DNA of 64,000 bases from Flavobacterium alkalisoli (GTDB taxonomy: Bacteria; Bacteroidota; Bacteroidia; Flavobacteriales; Flavobacteriaceae). The DNA lies in NCBI RefSeq assembly GCF_008000935.1, contig NZ_CP042831.1:2356001-2420000 (forward strand), in the 5' to 3' direction. Below the pieces are notes generated by a model. That model was not told the origin of the DNA, did not search any database, and was given only the letters and a program-made list of their open reading frames with translations. The first letter of the stretch is position 1; each line of letters begins with the position of its first letter. The position numbers and the translations under genes were made by a program. Of the stretch, positions 51,471-59,659 are shown piece after piece.

Positions 51471-51932
51471 TTATTTTTGTTTTGCTTTCTCTACCGTCAT
51501 GTGGGGTGTCCAGTAGCCCTGCGCATCAAGATCGAAACCTGATTTGATAACCTGAGCCTGACAGTTACACTTAAGGCTGTACACATTATCAGGATTAAGG
51601 GCTATTAGGATGGTAAAAATGAGTGGCAGTACCGTTATAACCCAAATACCTGTAATAATGAGTTTAGACATTACTATACGCTTTATACGGTTAATTATAT
51701 AGATAATAACAAAGCTTATTGCAAAATAAACCAACAGGTTGCCCAATAGCGGAAGTAGAAAAATCTGATTAGATAGTGAGGTGTGAAACCCCGGGGCAAG
51801 ATATATAAAAGGGAAACCGTACATAATTACCTCACCGGGTCCGTCAGGGACATTTACCAACCACCATTTAGAAACAAACATAAACGATAATAAGGTAAGA
51901 GGAATTACTAAAATGAGTATAAGTCGTTTCAT
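51471..51932 (-). CDS. Hypothetical membrane protein (paralogue of next)
   Basis: A 153-residue membrane protein: N-terminal TM (LILVIPLTLLSFMFVSKWWLV), conserved PFIYLAPGFHTSLSNQIFLLP segment, then two more TM segments and a Cys pair (CNCQAQ). It matches its neighbour at 51991-52452 in length and throughout its first 90 residues (KWW(L/V)V...GFPFI, HTSLS, LLIYF). Preceded by a -7 element (minus-strand TAACTTTG, 51950-51957) inside a 30-nt stretch that also occurs before 52922. Confidence 0.72.
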   Translation of the reverse strand: MKRLILILVIPLTLLSFMFVSKWWLVNVPDGPGEVIMYGFPFIYLAPGFHTSLSNQIFLLPLLGNLLVYFAISFVIIYIINRIKRIVMSKLIITGIWVITVLPLIFTILIALNPDNVYSLKCNCQAQVIKSGFDLDAQGYWTPHMTVEKAKQK

Positions 51933-51990
51933 ATCAGTAAGGTTATACTCAAAGTTAGTGAAAATATTGATTTACACCTTTAATAAAAGA

Positions 51991-52452
51991 CTAAGGCTTT
52001 TCTGTTTCTTTATATACATGTTTTGGTCCTGAATAACTGGTTATTCCAAAACCAAACCTACTCTGTTTAACTTCAATATCAAAATCACGGGTAAGGCTAT
52101 ATATCTCATTATCCATAAAAAGCAAATCGGGGGTGTATATTAGTAAAGAAGTTAGGGCTATAATCCGTATCGTATAGATTTGAATTGTACTAAGGTTTAT
52201 TTTTCTTAATCTATTGATAATGGCAACCAATGTAAAACAGGCAGTAAAGTATATTAGTAAATCTGCAATGAGAGGAAGGATATAAAACTCAAAAGACAGG
52301 GAGGTATGAATACCCGGAGAAACAAATATAAACGGAAAGCCATGCATTATTACACGAGGGCCATCAATTATATCTACTACCCACCATTTGTTTAGAAACA
52401 CAAACGTAAGTATCGTTATAGGTATAACAAGATTGAGTATAAGCTTCTTCAT
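51991..52452 (-). CDS. Hypothetical membrane protein (paralogue of previous)
   Basis: A 153-residue paralogue of the gene at 51471 (MKKLILNLVIPITILTFVFLN, HGFPFIFVSPGIHTSLSFEF). The two share the SPG/APG-HTSLS motif and N-terminal TM and diverge in the C-terminal third. It follows the hypothetical secreted gene at 52458 by 5 nt, so it is the second gene of that operon. Confidence 0.72.
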   Translation of the reverse strand: MKKLILNLVIPITILTFVFLNKWWVVDIIDGPRVIMHGFPFIFVSPGIHTSLSFEFYILPLIADLLIYFTACFTLVAIINRLRKINLSTIQIYTIRIIALTSLLIYTPDLLFMDNEIYSLTRDFDIEVKQSRFGFGITSYSGPKHVYKETEKP

Positions 52453-52457
52453 AACTA

Positions 52458-52922
52458 TTAACTTTTGGTTACAGATAATCTTTTTATTACCTGATTTACT
52501 GCTTCATCTAATTCTTTATAGTCTTTTAGGTAGGGAAGGAGTCCTGTAAAAAAAGGTTTACTCTTTAGTGCCCCTAACAGATATAGCGAATTGTAATGCT
52601 TAGTATCCGGAGAGGTATAGCTAACATTATAAGTGCCATAAGGAAGCTCTGCAGAAAATATGTCTTCACGGTTTACTTTATAGTCTGTTATATAAAGACT
52701 AATCATAGCAAAAGTTTTAGTGTCCACATAATAGGTGTAATAAAACTCCATGCTTTTGCTTAGTTCTTTTTCTATGTTTTTTTTTGTGCCATCTTTTGGA
52801 GTAACAGAAATTTCTATGGAAGGCATGGGTTTGTCCTGATCTCCCATATGTTTAAAAGTAAAACTTTGAGAGTAACAGGTGAGTGATATAAACAGGAGTA
52901 AAAGTAAGGCTATGTGTTTCAT
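52458..52922 (-). CDS. Hypothetical secreted protein
   Basis: The start is ATG 52922 (MKHIALLLLLFISLTCYSQ), giving an SPI signal peptide; an upstream ATG would add only seven residues in front of it. The 154-residue product has a mature alpha/beta domain (PSIEISVTPKDGTKKNIEKEL). First gene of a two-gene operon with the membrane protein at 51991. A -7 element (minus-strand TACATTTG, 52941-52948) lies 19 nt upstream. Not recognised. Confidence 0.66.
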   Translation of the reverse strand: MKHIALLLLLFISLTCYSQSFTFKHMGDQDKPMPSIEISVTPKDGTKKNIEKELSKSMEFYYTYYVDTKTFAMISLYITDYKVNREDIFSAELPYGTYNVSYTSPDTKHYNSLYLLGALKSKPFFTGLLPYLKDYKELDEAVNQVIKRLSVTKS

Positions 52923-53013
52923 ATATGGTAAGGTTAAACTCAAATGTAGTAATTGTTCCTTTATTCTGAAGTAAACAGGTAAAAAGTATTTGGAAGGTTT
53001 ATAACACTCCGGT

Positions 53014-53040
53014 TGTCATTGCGAGCCTGCGAAGCAATCT
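53014..53040. repeat. Dispersed TTGCGAGC repeat fragment
   Basis: TGTCATTGCGAGCCTGCGAA then GCAATCT, in the spacer between divergent units. Related copies are listed at 57774 and after. Confidence 0.55.
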
Positions 53041-53157
53041 GTTACGTGAAGATATTTTTACGACAGAGAGATTTCTCTGTTTCGCTGTCGCTTCAATCGG
53101 AATGGAAATAAAAAAAGCTCCCCGAAGGAAGCTTCATATATAAGTAGTGTATAACCA

Positions 53158-54213
53158 CTAGTCTTTTTTGATACGTATTTCAAACATCTTGTCCCAGTTT
53201 TTACCGGTAACAAAAATGGTTTTTGTTTTAGGGTTGTAAGCAATACCGTTTAATACATCAAGTTCCGGATGAGGGGTAACCTTATGCTTAAGTTCAGTTA
53301 AGTCTATAATGTGCTCAATGGCTCCCGTTTTAGGGTCTATAACAGCAACAGCATCTTTTTGATAGATGTTACCATATATTTTACCCTCTATCCACTCCAG
53401 CTCGTTTACAGCCTTAATTTTGGTGTTTTGGGTATATACATTAATATAGTCTACCTCCTCAAGGGTTTCAGGATCCAGTACCCATATCTTTTCGGTACCG
53501 TCGCTTTGGTATAGGTATTTATCATCGTGGGTAAGTCCCCAGCCTTCTATATTCTTAAAGTATTTAAACTCCTTAATCTTCTCAAAAGTATCGGCATTGT
53601 ATACAAAGCCGGTGTGGCTTTGCCATGTAAGCTGGTATACCTTATTATTAAATACGGTTATACCTTCGCCAAAGTATTTTTCAGGAATACTGATTTGCTT
53701 GTAAACCTCACCTGTTTTATAGTTGGTTTTGCGTAGGGTAGATATTCCGTGTCTTCCGGTACCTTCAATTAAGGTGTCGCGGTAAAACTCCAGACCCTGT
53801 GTATAGGCTTTAATATCGTGAGGGTAGGTGTTTACAATTTCATACTTAAGCGGAGTAAAGGCTACACTACTGGTAATTTCTACTCTTCCGTCTACTTCCT
53901 GGTTTTTACCTTCAAAAAATACAAGGGCTTTTATGTTTAGGTAGCCCAGTTTTTGATTGTTAAAGCTAAAGTTTACTTTTTCGTTGCCTTTTGCAGCACC
54001 TATTCTTTTGTCGTTTACATAATAAACAACCGAGTCAATTTCTTTGTTTTTTTCATTTACCACGCTAAAAGAAGTAGATTCTTCAAGGTGATATTGCTGT
54101 TTCATGGCCGAAGTATCGAGCTTAAATAAATTTTTTTCAGAATTTTTTGTGCCGTCACAGCTCATTGCGGATGCCCCCAATAAAATGAAAGCTAATAAGT
54201 TATGTTTTTTCAT
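53158..54213 (-). CDS. Glutaminyl-peptide cyclotransferase lipoprotein
   Basis: The start is ATG 54213 (MKKHNLLAFILLGASAMSC), SPII with Cys19. A longer upstream frame would run antisense through the SRP RNA gene and is rejected. Length about 351 residues. Residues about 35-110 resemble an Ig-like domain; the rest is the five-bladed glutamine cyclotransferase fold: YTQGLEFYRDTLIEGTGRHG, VFNNKVYQLTWQSHTGFVY and ELEWIEGKIYGNIYQKDA. This enzyme converts N-terminal Gln to pyroglutamate on secreted proteins, which is relevant where many exported proteins begin with Gln after signal cleavage (AQ sites, as seen here). Confidence 0.93.
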   Translation of the reverse strand: MKKHNLLAFILLGASAMSCDGTKNSEKNLFKLDTSAMKQQYHLEESTSFSVVNEKNKEIDSVVYYVNDKRIGAAKGNEKVNFSFNNQKLGYLNIKALVFFEGKNQEVDGRVEITSSVAFTPLKYEIVNTYPHDIKAYTQGLEFYRDTLIEGTGRHGISTLRKTNYKTGEVYKQISIPEKYFGEGITVFNNKVYQLTWQSHTGFVYNADTFEKIKEFKYFKNIEGWGLTHDDKYLYQSDGTEKIWVLDPETLEEVDYINVYTQNTKIKAVNELEWIEGKIYGNIYQKDAVAVIDPKTGAIEHIIDLTELKHKVTPHPELDVLNGIAYNPKTKTIFVTGKNWDKMFEIRIKKD

Positions 54214-54268
54214 GGTTTTATTAATAGCGATTACAATATACAATTGTATTTTACAACTGGCAATTGCC

Positions 54269-54299
54269 TTTGCGAAAATACAAAAAGATTGTATATTTG
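54269..54299 (+). promoter_or_regulatory. Promoter of the SRP RNA gene
   Basis: TTTG (54269-54272) - N19 - TATATTTG (54292-54299). Exact match to the phylum consensus and the same spacing as the rpsA promoter. Confidence 0.85.
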
Positions 54300-54303
54300 C
54301 ACC

Positions 54304-54400
54304 GGCAAGTCCTACACGACCAGCTCCTGCAGACTCCTCCAGGGCGGGAACGCAGCAAAGGTATGTGGTTGTAGCGGTGCGATGTAGGTCGCTTGCCATT
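54304..54400 (+). ncRNA. ffs: Signal recognition particle RNA (4.5S, small bacterial)
   Basis: About 95 nt. The ends pair (GGCAAG / CTTGCC) with an adjacent CCTAC / GTAGG helix. The apical domain has GCG-GGAA-CGC, the GNRA-type tetraloop that binds Ffh, plus the conserved GCAGCAAAGG internal-loop side. It starts about 7 nt after the -7 element and ends in a run of T. Essential RNA of the co-translational protein-targeting particle. No protein-coding gene overlaps on the same strand. Confidence 0.93.
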
Positions 54401-54561
54401 TTTTTCTTTTATACAGTCGGTCTCCCAATGGGAGATTTTTTTGTTTTAAGGCATTTGAGATTTACTTCGTTGGTTAACTCCTTACTTTTTTTGAAATAAA
54501 TACTATATTTTATTAATTTTAAGTTCACTCTATTTTTAATAGCTATATACTTAATGGAATT

Positions 54562-55269
54562 ATGAACAGTATACAAAAGGCAGCAAGGCAAATTATCAAA
54601 TGGTCGTTTAACTTATCTGTTAGCTTAATAGAAAATTTTTCTGATATGGATATCTATAAAGGAAAAGTTGATAAACTAAGAGAATACCCTAAAGGGACTT
54701 TAGGTTTTGATATTGCCAAATGCCTTGATGACCACAATCTGACTCTTGTACCTAATTATGAAAGCCACGACCTAAAGCATGTTCTGTTAGAGTATGATAT
54801 GACACCTGTAGGCGAAATAAGAATGCAGTCATTTATGCTGGGTAACGGTAATTATACTATTCCGTGTTTTACGATTTTACTATTTGGAGTTCTGCTTTTA
54901 CCTGATGAGTGGAGTACTTTACGCAAGGACTTTAAACTGGGAAGGAAGTCCCAACCGGTTTCTAAGTGGACTATTGAAGAGTATGCCTCTTTTGAAACTG
55001 TAGATTTAAGGCAGCACGTAATTGGTACTAAGAAAACTAAAAGAACTGTTTGGAATATGAGTAGTCTAACAAAGTATGCAGCAATAGTTTCTGTTTTTGC
55101 TGGAGTTTTCGGGATGGTATTTTGCCTTCCGTTCTTGTTTTCTTCAAACATTGCCGACCTTATAGGTGCCGGATTTCCTTTTGTGGGAGGGTCAATACTA
55201 ACAGTTGGCGGACTTTATACGCTTTCAAATCTTACAAAGGCTAAAGTAGAAACGCAGGTTATTAGTTAG
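54562..55269 (+). CDS. Hypothetical membrane-anchored protein
   Basis: A 235-residue protein. The soluble N-terminal ~165 residues begin MNSIQKAARQIIKWSFNLS and include the helix-rich region GTLGFDIAKCLDDHNLTLVPNYESHDLKHVLLEY, which resembles ubiquinone-biosynthesis Coq4-like proteins only loosely (FDIAKCLDDH...HDLKHVL; Coq4 has HDxxH-type motifs). Two TM segments follow at about 173-193 and 203-224. Function unknown; a Coq4-like helical core should be tested. Confidence 0.7.
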   Translation: MNSIQKAARQIIKWSFNLSVSLIENFSDMDIYKGKVDKLREYPKGTLGFDIAKCLDDHNLTLVPNYESHDLKHVLLEYDMTPVGEIRMQSFMLGNGNYTIPCFTILLFGVLLLPDEWSTLRKDFKLGRKSQPVSKWTIEEYASFETVDLRQHVIGTKKTKRTVWNMSSLTKYAAIVSVFAGVFGMVFCLPFLFSSNIADLIGAGFPFVGGSILTVGGLYTLSNLTKAKVETQVIS

Positions 55270-55303
55270 AAGGGATTCTAAAGTAAAAGACTATATTTAC
55301 AAC

Positions 55304-55405
55304 ATGAAAGCCTTACCTGTTTTAATTCTTTTAATGTATATGTTCTGCTTTTCTTGCCGAGAAACGGAATTAAAATATGGGTGTACTTTTATTGTTAAAT
55401 CCTAA
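55304..55405 (+). CDS. Very short lipoprotein-like ORF
   Basis: A 33-codon frame (MKALPVLILLMYMFCFSC...) with an intact lipoprotein signal (lipobox CFSC, Cys18) and only 15 residues after it. TATATTTA near 55293 resembles a -7 element. It could be a truncated remnant of a lipoprotein gene or a genuine small lipoprotein; no relative can be named. Confidence 0.35.
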   Translation: MKALPVLILLMYMFCFSCRETELKYGCTFIVKS

Positions 55406-55422
55406 ATGTTAAAGAAATTAAA

Positions 55423-56001
55423 ATGAAAAAATGTATTCTAATTGCCTTTGTTCTTATTTTCAATTTTGTAACTGCTCAGGAAAAACCCCTAAATGAAGAT
55501 TTAAAAAAAGAATATGACCTGATGCTCGTATCCGATAGTTATAAAGATTTTGAAAAGGCAGCTGAAAATTACGTTAACAAAATATATTTTCTCAAAACTT
55601 TTAATGAAATATGTTATGAAAGCCTCTTTTTGAAAGTCCTGAAAGAAGAGATAAAACTTACTTCTTTTAAAGACTATGAAGAAGCAGAAAAAGAATATTT
55701 TATACTAAAGGAAAAATACTCTGTCATGAAAGAACTTAATAGTGGGTTTTATCTGGCTTTAAAAGATTCAAATTTGTGGGATTTGGCAAATATAATTGCT
55801 CCTTTTAGTATGCCTGAAACAGATTCCTGTCATTGTGAAATTACTTATAATAAAAGTTTAAGCATTTTAGCATTTCAATATGAAAACGTTCTTAAAAATA
55901 AAGAGAAATCTGTTGTCAGTACATGGATTGCCTATAGTAAAGAGAAGTTGATAAATAAAAAGGCCTATGAAATGTGTAAACGCGGTTGTGAGCTGAGGTA
56001 G
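55423..56001 (+). CDS. Hypothetical secreted protein
   Basis: A 192-residue protein with an SPI signal (MKKCILIAFVLIFNFVTAQ) and a mainly helical, Lys/Glu-rich mature part. Cys at the end (SCHCEITYNKS and EMCKRGCELR) may form disulfides. Not recognised. Confidence 0.62.
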   Translation: MKKCILIAFVLIFNFVTAQEKPLNEDLKKEYDLMLVSDSYKDFEKAAENYVNKIYFLKTFNEICYESLFLKVLKEEIKLTSFKDYEEAEKEYFILKEKYSVMKELNSGFYLALKDSNLWDLANIIAPFSMPETDSCHCEITYNKSLSILAFQYENVLKNKEKSVVSTWIAYSKEKLINKKAYEMCKRGCELR

Positions 56002-56024
56002 CGTATTGTATGGCTAAATTCTTA

Positions 56025-56054
56025 AGATTACTTCGTCGTTCCTCCTCGTAATGA
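56025..56054. repeat. Dispersed repeat, inverted copy
   Basis: AGATTACTTCGTCGTTCCTC then CTCGTAATGA, the reverse complement of the TTGCGAGGAGGAACGACGAA repeat, with G-to-T drift. Confidence 0.55.
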
Positions 56055-56203
56055 TGGTATGAGTTTACTTAACGAAGTCCTTAATTCAAAACTTAAAATT
56101 TATCATTTATAATAGTCTTCTGTCTCTCATCTATTATCTAATCGTCTTTCTTTAAAAATCCGTATTTTCGCCATTCATTTATAAATCTTCAAATCAACCA
56201 TTA

Positions 56204-57007
56204 ATGAAGAGAGTTGTTTTTATTACCGGAGGATCTTCGGGTATAGGTAAATCAGTAGGCGAATTTCTTGCAGAAAAAGGATATACAGTATATGGTACCA
56301 GCCGTAATCCGCAAAGGGTGCCCGAGTCTAAATTTCCGCTTGTAGCGCTCGATGTTCGCGATGCACAAAGTATTAAGGCAGCGGTTAGCGAAGTAATACA
56401 AAAAGAAGGCAGACTGGATATACTTATTAATAATGCGGGTGTGGGTATTACAGGTCCGCTTGAGGAGATTCCTGCTGATGAGATTAAAAACAACTTCGAA
56501 ACCAACCTTTTTGGCCCTATCGAGGTAATGAAGGCTGTACTGCCGCAAATGCGCGAACAAAAAAACGGACTCATAATTAACGTAACTTCCATAGCCGGTT
56601 ATATGGGGCTGCCATACCGTAGCGTGTATTCGGCATCAAAAGGGGCGCTGGAGCTTATTACCGAAGGCCTTCGTATGGAGGTTAAGGGCTTTGGCGTTAC
56701 AATAAGTAATATAGCACCAGGCGATTTTGCCACAAACATAGCAGCAGGGCGTTACCATGCACCACTTGTAAAAGGTTCGCCGTATGAGGTTCCTTATGGT
56801 AACACGCTTAACATGATGAACGACCATGTAGACAGTGGCAGTAATCCAACGGAAATGGCTGAGGCTGTTTATGCTATAATAAAAGACCCTAATCCTAAGG
56901 TGCATTATAAGGTAGGTGCATTTATGCAAAAGTTTTCTATAGTTTTAAAAAGGTTACTGCCTGATAAAGTGTATGAAAAGTTGCTTATGAATCATTATAA
57001 ATTGTAG
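56204..57007 (+). CDS. SDR family oxidoreductase
   Basis: A 267-residue classical short-chain dehydrogenase. TGGSSGIGKSVGEFL (residues 8-22) binds NAD(P); NNAGVG, the catalytic NVTSIAG Ser and YRSVYSASKGALE (Tyr/Lys) are all present. The arrangement after the active site (IAPGDFATNI) is typical. Substrate not predictable from sequence. A promoter for the following gene lies inside its 3' end. Confidence 0.93.
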   Translation: MKRVVFITGGSSGIGKSVGEFLAEKGYTVYGTSRNPQRVPESKFPLVALDVRDAQSIKAAVSEVIQKEGRLDILINNAGVGITGPLEEIPADEIKNNFETNLFGPIEVMKAVLPQMREQKNGLIINVTSIAGYMGLPYRSVYSASKGALELITEGLRMEVKGFGVTISNIAPGDFATNIAAGRYHAPLVKGSPYEVPYGNTLNMMNDHVDSGSNPTEMAEAVYAIIKDPNPKVHYKVGAFMQKFSIVLKRLLPDKVYEKLLMNHYKL

Positions 57008-57012
57008 TTTTG
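56981..57012 (+). promoter_or_regulatory. Promoter of the aldolase gene, inside the SDR gene
   Basis: TTG (56981-56983) - N21 - TAGTTTTG (57005-57012), the -7 element spanning the SDR stop codon. It predicts a start near 57019, independent of the SDR. Confidence 0.6.
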
Positions 57013-57049
57013 CAAAAAAATTTTCCAGAAACATATTTAAAGTAAGAAC

Positions 57050-57706
57050 ATGAAATTTTTTATCGACACAGCTAATCTTGACCAGATTAAAGAAGCTCAG
57101 GAGCTTGGCGTTCTAGATGGTGTAACAACTAACCCGTCTCTAATGGCTAAAGAAGGTATTACAGGAAGAAACAACATTCTTAAGCATTATGTTGACATCT
57201 GTAATATTGTAGACGGCGATGTAAGCGCTGAGGTTATTGCTACCGACTATGAAGGTATGATTAAAGAAGGTGAGGAGCTTGCCGAACTGCACGAGCAGAT
57301 TGTGGTTAAAATCCCTATGACGAAAGACGGTGTGAAAGCTGCTAAATATTTTTCTGATAAAGGAATCAAAACAAACGTAACGCTTGTTTTCTCTGTAGGT
57401 CAGGCATTACTTGCTGCTAAGGCAGGTGCTACTTATGTGTCTCCGTTTATTGGTCGTTTAGATGATATCTCTACAGATGGTTTAACACTTATCGAAGATA
57501 TCCGTCTTATCTATGATAACTACGGTTATGAAACAGAAATTCTTGCTGCATCAGTACGTAACACTATGCACATTGTAAACTGTGCTAAAATAGGAGCCGA
57601 TGTTATGACAGGCCCTCTAAGCGCAATTGCAGGTTTATTAAAACACCCACTTACCGACAGCGGTTTAGCTCAGTTTATTGCTGACTACGAAAAAGGTAAT
57701 AAGTAA
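57050..57706 (+). CDS. fsa: Fructose-6-phosphate aldolase / small transaldolase
   Basis: A 218-residue class I aldolase of the transaldolase-like (MipB/TalC/FSA) group. [20 protein letters not shown] and [14 protein letters not shown] are at the N-terminus; the Schiff-base Lys lies in [40 protein letters not shown] and ASVRN follow. Members of this size are either FSA or true transaldolase; residues alone do not settle which. Codon use is somewhat more biased than its neighbours, consistent with a central-metabolism role. Confidence 0.93.
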   Translation: MKFFIDTANLDQIKEAQELGVLDGVTTNPSLMAKEGITGRNNILKHYVDICNIVDGDVSAEVIATDYEGMIKEGEELAELHEQIVVKIPMTKDGVKAAKYFSDKGIKTNVTLVFSVGQALLAAKAGATYVSPFIGRLDDISTDGLTLIEDIRLIYDNYGYETEILAASVRNTMHIVNCAKIGADVMTGPLSAIAGLLKHPLTDSGLAQFIADYEKGNK

Positions 57707-57712
57707 TAGTTT

Positions 57713-57737
57713 AAAGGCTGCTTCGGCAGCCTTTTTT
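57713..57737 (+). terminator. Intrinsic terminator
   Basis: AAAGGCTGC / GCAGCCTTT with a TTCG tetraloop, then TTTTTT. 6 nt after the aldolase stop. Confidence 0.94.
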
Positions 57738-57773
57738 ATTGGATTTAATTTAAGATTCAAAGATTACTCACTC

Positions 57774-57858
57774 TGTCATTGCGAGGAGGAACGACGAAGC
57801 AATCTGTTATGGAGTTGAGTGTTCCCCTCTTGAGAGGGGATAGGGGTGTGTGTGTTTA
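57774..57858. repeat. Composite repeat, copy A (~84 bp)
   Basis: Two parts: TCATTGCGAGGAGGAACGAC with GAAGCAATCTGTTATGG, then GAGTGTTCCCCTCTTGAGAG with GGGATAGGGGTGTGTG, the latter holding a CCCCTCTTGAGAGGGG hairpin. Closely related copies are at 58166 and 59395. Confidence 0.8.
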
Positions 57859-57957
57859 ATATGAATTACGAATTGAGATGTCTCCATGTCTCCATAACAT
57901 TTCCTTAGCCTGCGATGGCGTAGCGTGGTCGTTGCGAGCCTGTGGCAATCTTAAACT

Positions 57958-58155
57958 ATTCTTTTGTCTTGAAACAAAAGAACCATCACGCTGTAGCGTG
58001 ACTACGGCTGTGACTCCTTAGGCTAAAAATTATTTCATTCGGCTAAACCATTCGAACTCGGCTATCGCCTCAAACAGCGAATGCTTTTTAACGCCTCATT
58101 CATAATTTTCTTTACGCCACAGAGCCAAATGCCATAGCTTCACTCTGCTGTTAAT
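57958..58155. repeat. Long direct repeat, copy 1 (~198 bp)
   Basis: Begins ATTCTTTTGTCTTGAAACAA (palindrome TTCTTTTGT/ACAAAAGAA) and ends CTTCACTCTGCTGTTA. About 97% identical (five differences) to 61621-61818. The repeat sits outside the 58.3-61.5 kb gene module on both sides. Parts of this sequence (the TTTTGTCTTGAAACAAAAGA motif) are typical of dispersed Bacteroidota repeats. Confidence 0.88.
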
Positions 58156-58165
58156 ATTTGCTTTT

Positions 58166-58247
58166 GTCATTGCGAGGAAGCACGACGAAGCAATCTGTTA
58201 TGGGATTGAGTGTTCCCCTCTTGAGAGGGGATAGGGGTGTGTTTAAT
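58166..58247. repeat. Composite repeat, copy B
   Basis: Same composite as copy A with a few substitutions (GGAAGCACGACGAAGCAATC; TGTTCCCCTCTTGAGAGGGG). Confidence 0.8.
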
Positions 58248-58329
58248 TATGAATTTCAAATTTCAAATTATGAGTTAGGCTAGAGATATCTCCCTGAAGT
58301 CTACCGTCTATCATCTATTATCTTCAGGT

Positions 58330-59244
58330 CTAAATTGCAAACTTCTCCTCAATAAGCTGTCTGTTTATGGTTGCACCCGCTTTGTTTCCCTGTGCTACGG
58401 CATTAGCTATAGACCTAAAGTGAGTAAGGCAGTCGCCCGCAGCATAAATACCGGGAACCGAAGTCTGCATGGTGCGGTCTACCTTTATAAAGCCTTTCTC
58501 GGTAAACTCAACGCCAAGTGCTGCCGGAATATCACAATGCTGTATAAACGCCAGTTGGGTAAATACGGCATCAAGTTGCTCGGGTTCGGTATCCTTAAAA
58601 TGAAGGCATATTAACTTGCCGTTATCATGTTCAATGGCTTCTATACAGTTTTCAACTATTGTTATATTGTTTTTATTTAGGCTGTTTACTTCCTCTGGGG
58701 TAAGTGTACTGGTACCGTTTGTAAAAAGGGTAAGATTATCACTCCACTGACTTATGATTTTTGCCATTTCATACCCCATGTCGGCATTACCCCAAACCCC
58801 AATCTTTTTGTTTTTAAATTCGTGTCCGTGGCAATAGGGGCAGTGCAGTATAGAGATTCCCCAGCAGTCGGCAAACCCCGGAGTAATGGGAATGGTGTCT
58901 TTTATTCCCGTAGCAAAAAGTACTTTCTTAGCAGTGAAAACCTGTTTATTTTTTGTGGCTACCTGAAAGGTATCACCTACCGGAGCGACATGAAGGGCGA
59001 ATCCGTCAAGAAAATATACCGTAGGATAGCATAAAACCTGTTCGCGGGCTATTTGCCTTAGGGTATTGGGCTTGCTGCCATCGTTGGTTAAAAAGTTGTG
59101 GGAGTAGGGTGTTTGTTTGTTACAGGGTTCTCCGCTGTCTATAACCAGTACCGTTCTTCCGGCACGGCCTAATGACAATGCGGCTGATAACCCGGCATAG
59201 CTTCCCCCTATAATTATCACGTCAAAAATTTCATTCTCTTCCAT
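58330..59244 (-). CDS. Thioredoxin-reductase-like FAD oxidoreductase
   Basis: Start at ATG 59244 (MEENEIFDVIIIGGSYAG), avoiding a ten-residue hydrophobic extension. The product has 304 residues: FAD-binding GGSYAGLSAALSLGRAG (13-29), NAD-domain GVWGNADMGYEMAKI, the C-terminal GDCLTHF(R)S FAD motif, and a CPYC pair (SILHCPYCHG, Cys135 and Cys138) in the place of the CATC dithiol of thioredoxin reductases. The pair is kept but the spacing motif differs, as in ferredoxin/thioredoxin-reductase-like flavoenzymes. Electron acceptor unknown. Confidence 0.9.
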   Translation of the reverse strand: MEENEIFDVIIIGGSYAGLSAALSLGRAGRTVLVIDSGEPCNKQTPYSHNFLTNDGSKPNTLRQIAREQVLCYPTVYFLDGFALHVAPVGDTFQVATKNKQVFTAKKVLFATGIKDTIPITPGFADCWGISILHCPYCHGHEFKNKKIGVWGNADMGYEMAKIISQWSDNLTLFTNGTSTLTPEEVNSLNKNNITIVENCIEAIEHDNGKLICLHFKDTEPEQLDAVFTQLAFIQHCDIPAALGVEFTEKGFIKVDRTMQTSVPGIYAAGDCLTHFRSIANAVAQGNKAGATINRQLIEEKFAI

Positions 59245-59394
59245 AGCTAGTCTGATAATATATAAAGTTATCAAACTAAATTTTTAGAGAAGAGTACTTT
59301 AACGTTGTGTTAGATTTTGAGCAGGATTTTGGATAATAGATATGAGATTTGAGACTTCATAACACAGTCCCTCAGCCTGCCACGCTGTGGCGTA

Positions 59395-59478
59395 GTCATT
59401 GCGAGGAGGTACGACGAAACAATCTGTCATGGTTTTGAGTGTTCCCCTCTTGAGAGGGGCAGGGGTGTGTTTGTTTAA
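59395..59478. repeat. Composite repeat, copy C
   Basis: TCATTGCGAGGAGGTACGAC with GAAACAATCTGTCATGG, then GTTCCCCTCTTGAGAGGGGC with AGGGGTGTGTTT. Same two-part build as copies A and B. Confidence 0.8.
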
Positions 59479-59551
59479 TGATGAATAACAAATTGAGATG
59501 TCTCCCTGCGGTCGATATGACATTCCCTTAGCCTGCCACGCCATGGCGTGG

Positions 59552-59628
59552 TCATTGCGAGCCTGCGAAGCAATCTCTGTAAACTTAAACAGATTGCCAC
59601 GCTCCATTCCATTCCGCTCGCAATGACA
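59552..59628. repeat. Long inverted repeat of the dispersed element
   Basis: TCATTGCGAGCCTGCGAAGC (59552 onward) with AATCT, and facing it AGATTGCCACGCTCCATTCC ... GCTCGCAATGACA (to 59628). The outer arms pair TCATTGCGAGC / GCTCGCAATGA and the inner arms GCAATCT / AGATTGC, a hairpin of about 75 nt. Confidence 0.75.
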
Positions 59629-59659
59629 GTCTTGCGTCTATCATCTATTGTCTTAAAAT

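Noticed and set aside
54214..54399. 62-codon N-terminal extension of the glutaminyl cyclase
   Set aside because: It would run antisense through the SRP RNA gene and puts the lipoprotein signal in the middle of the protein.
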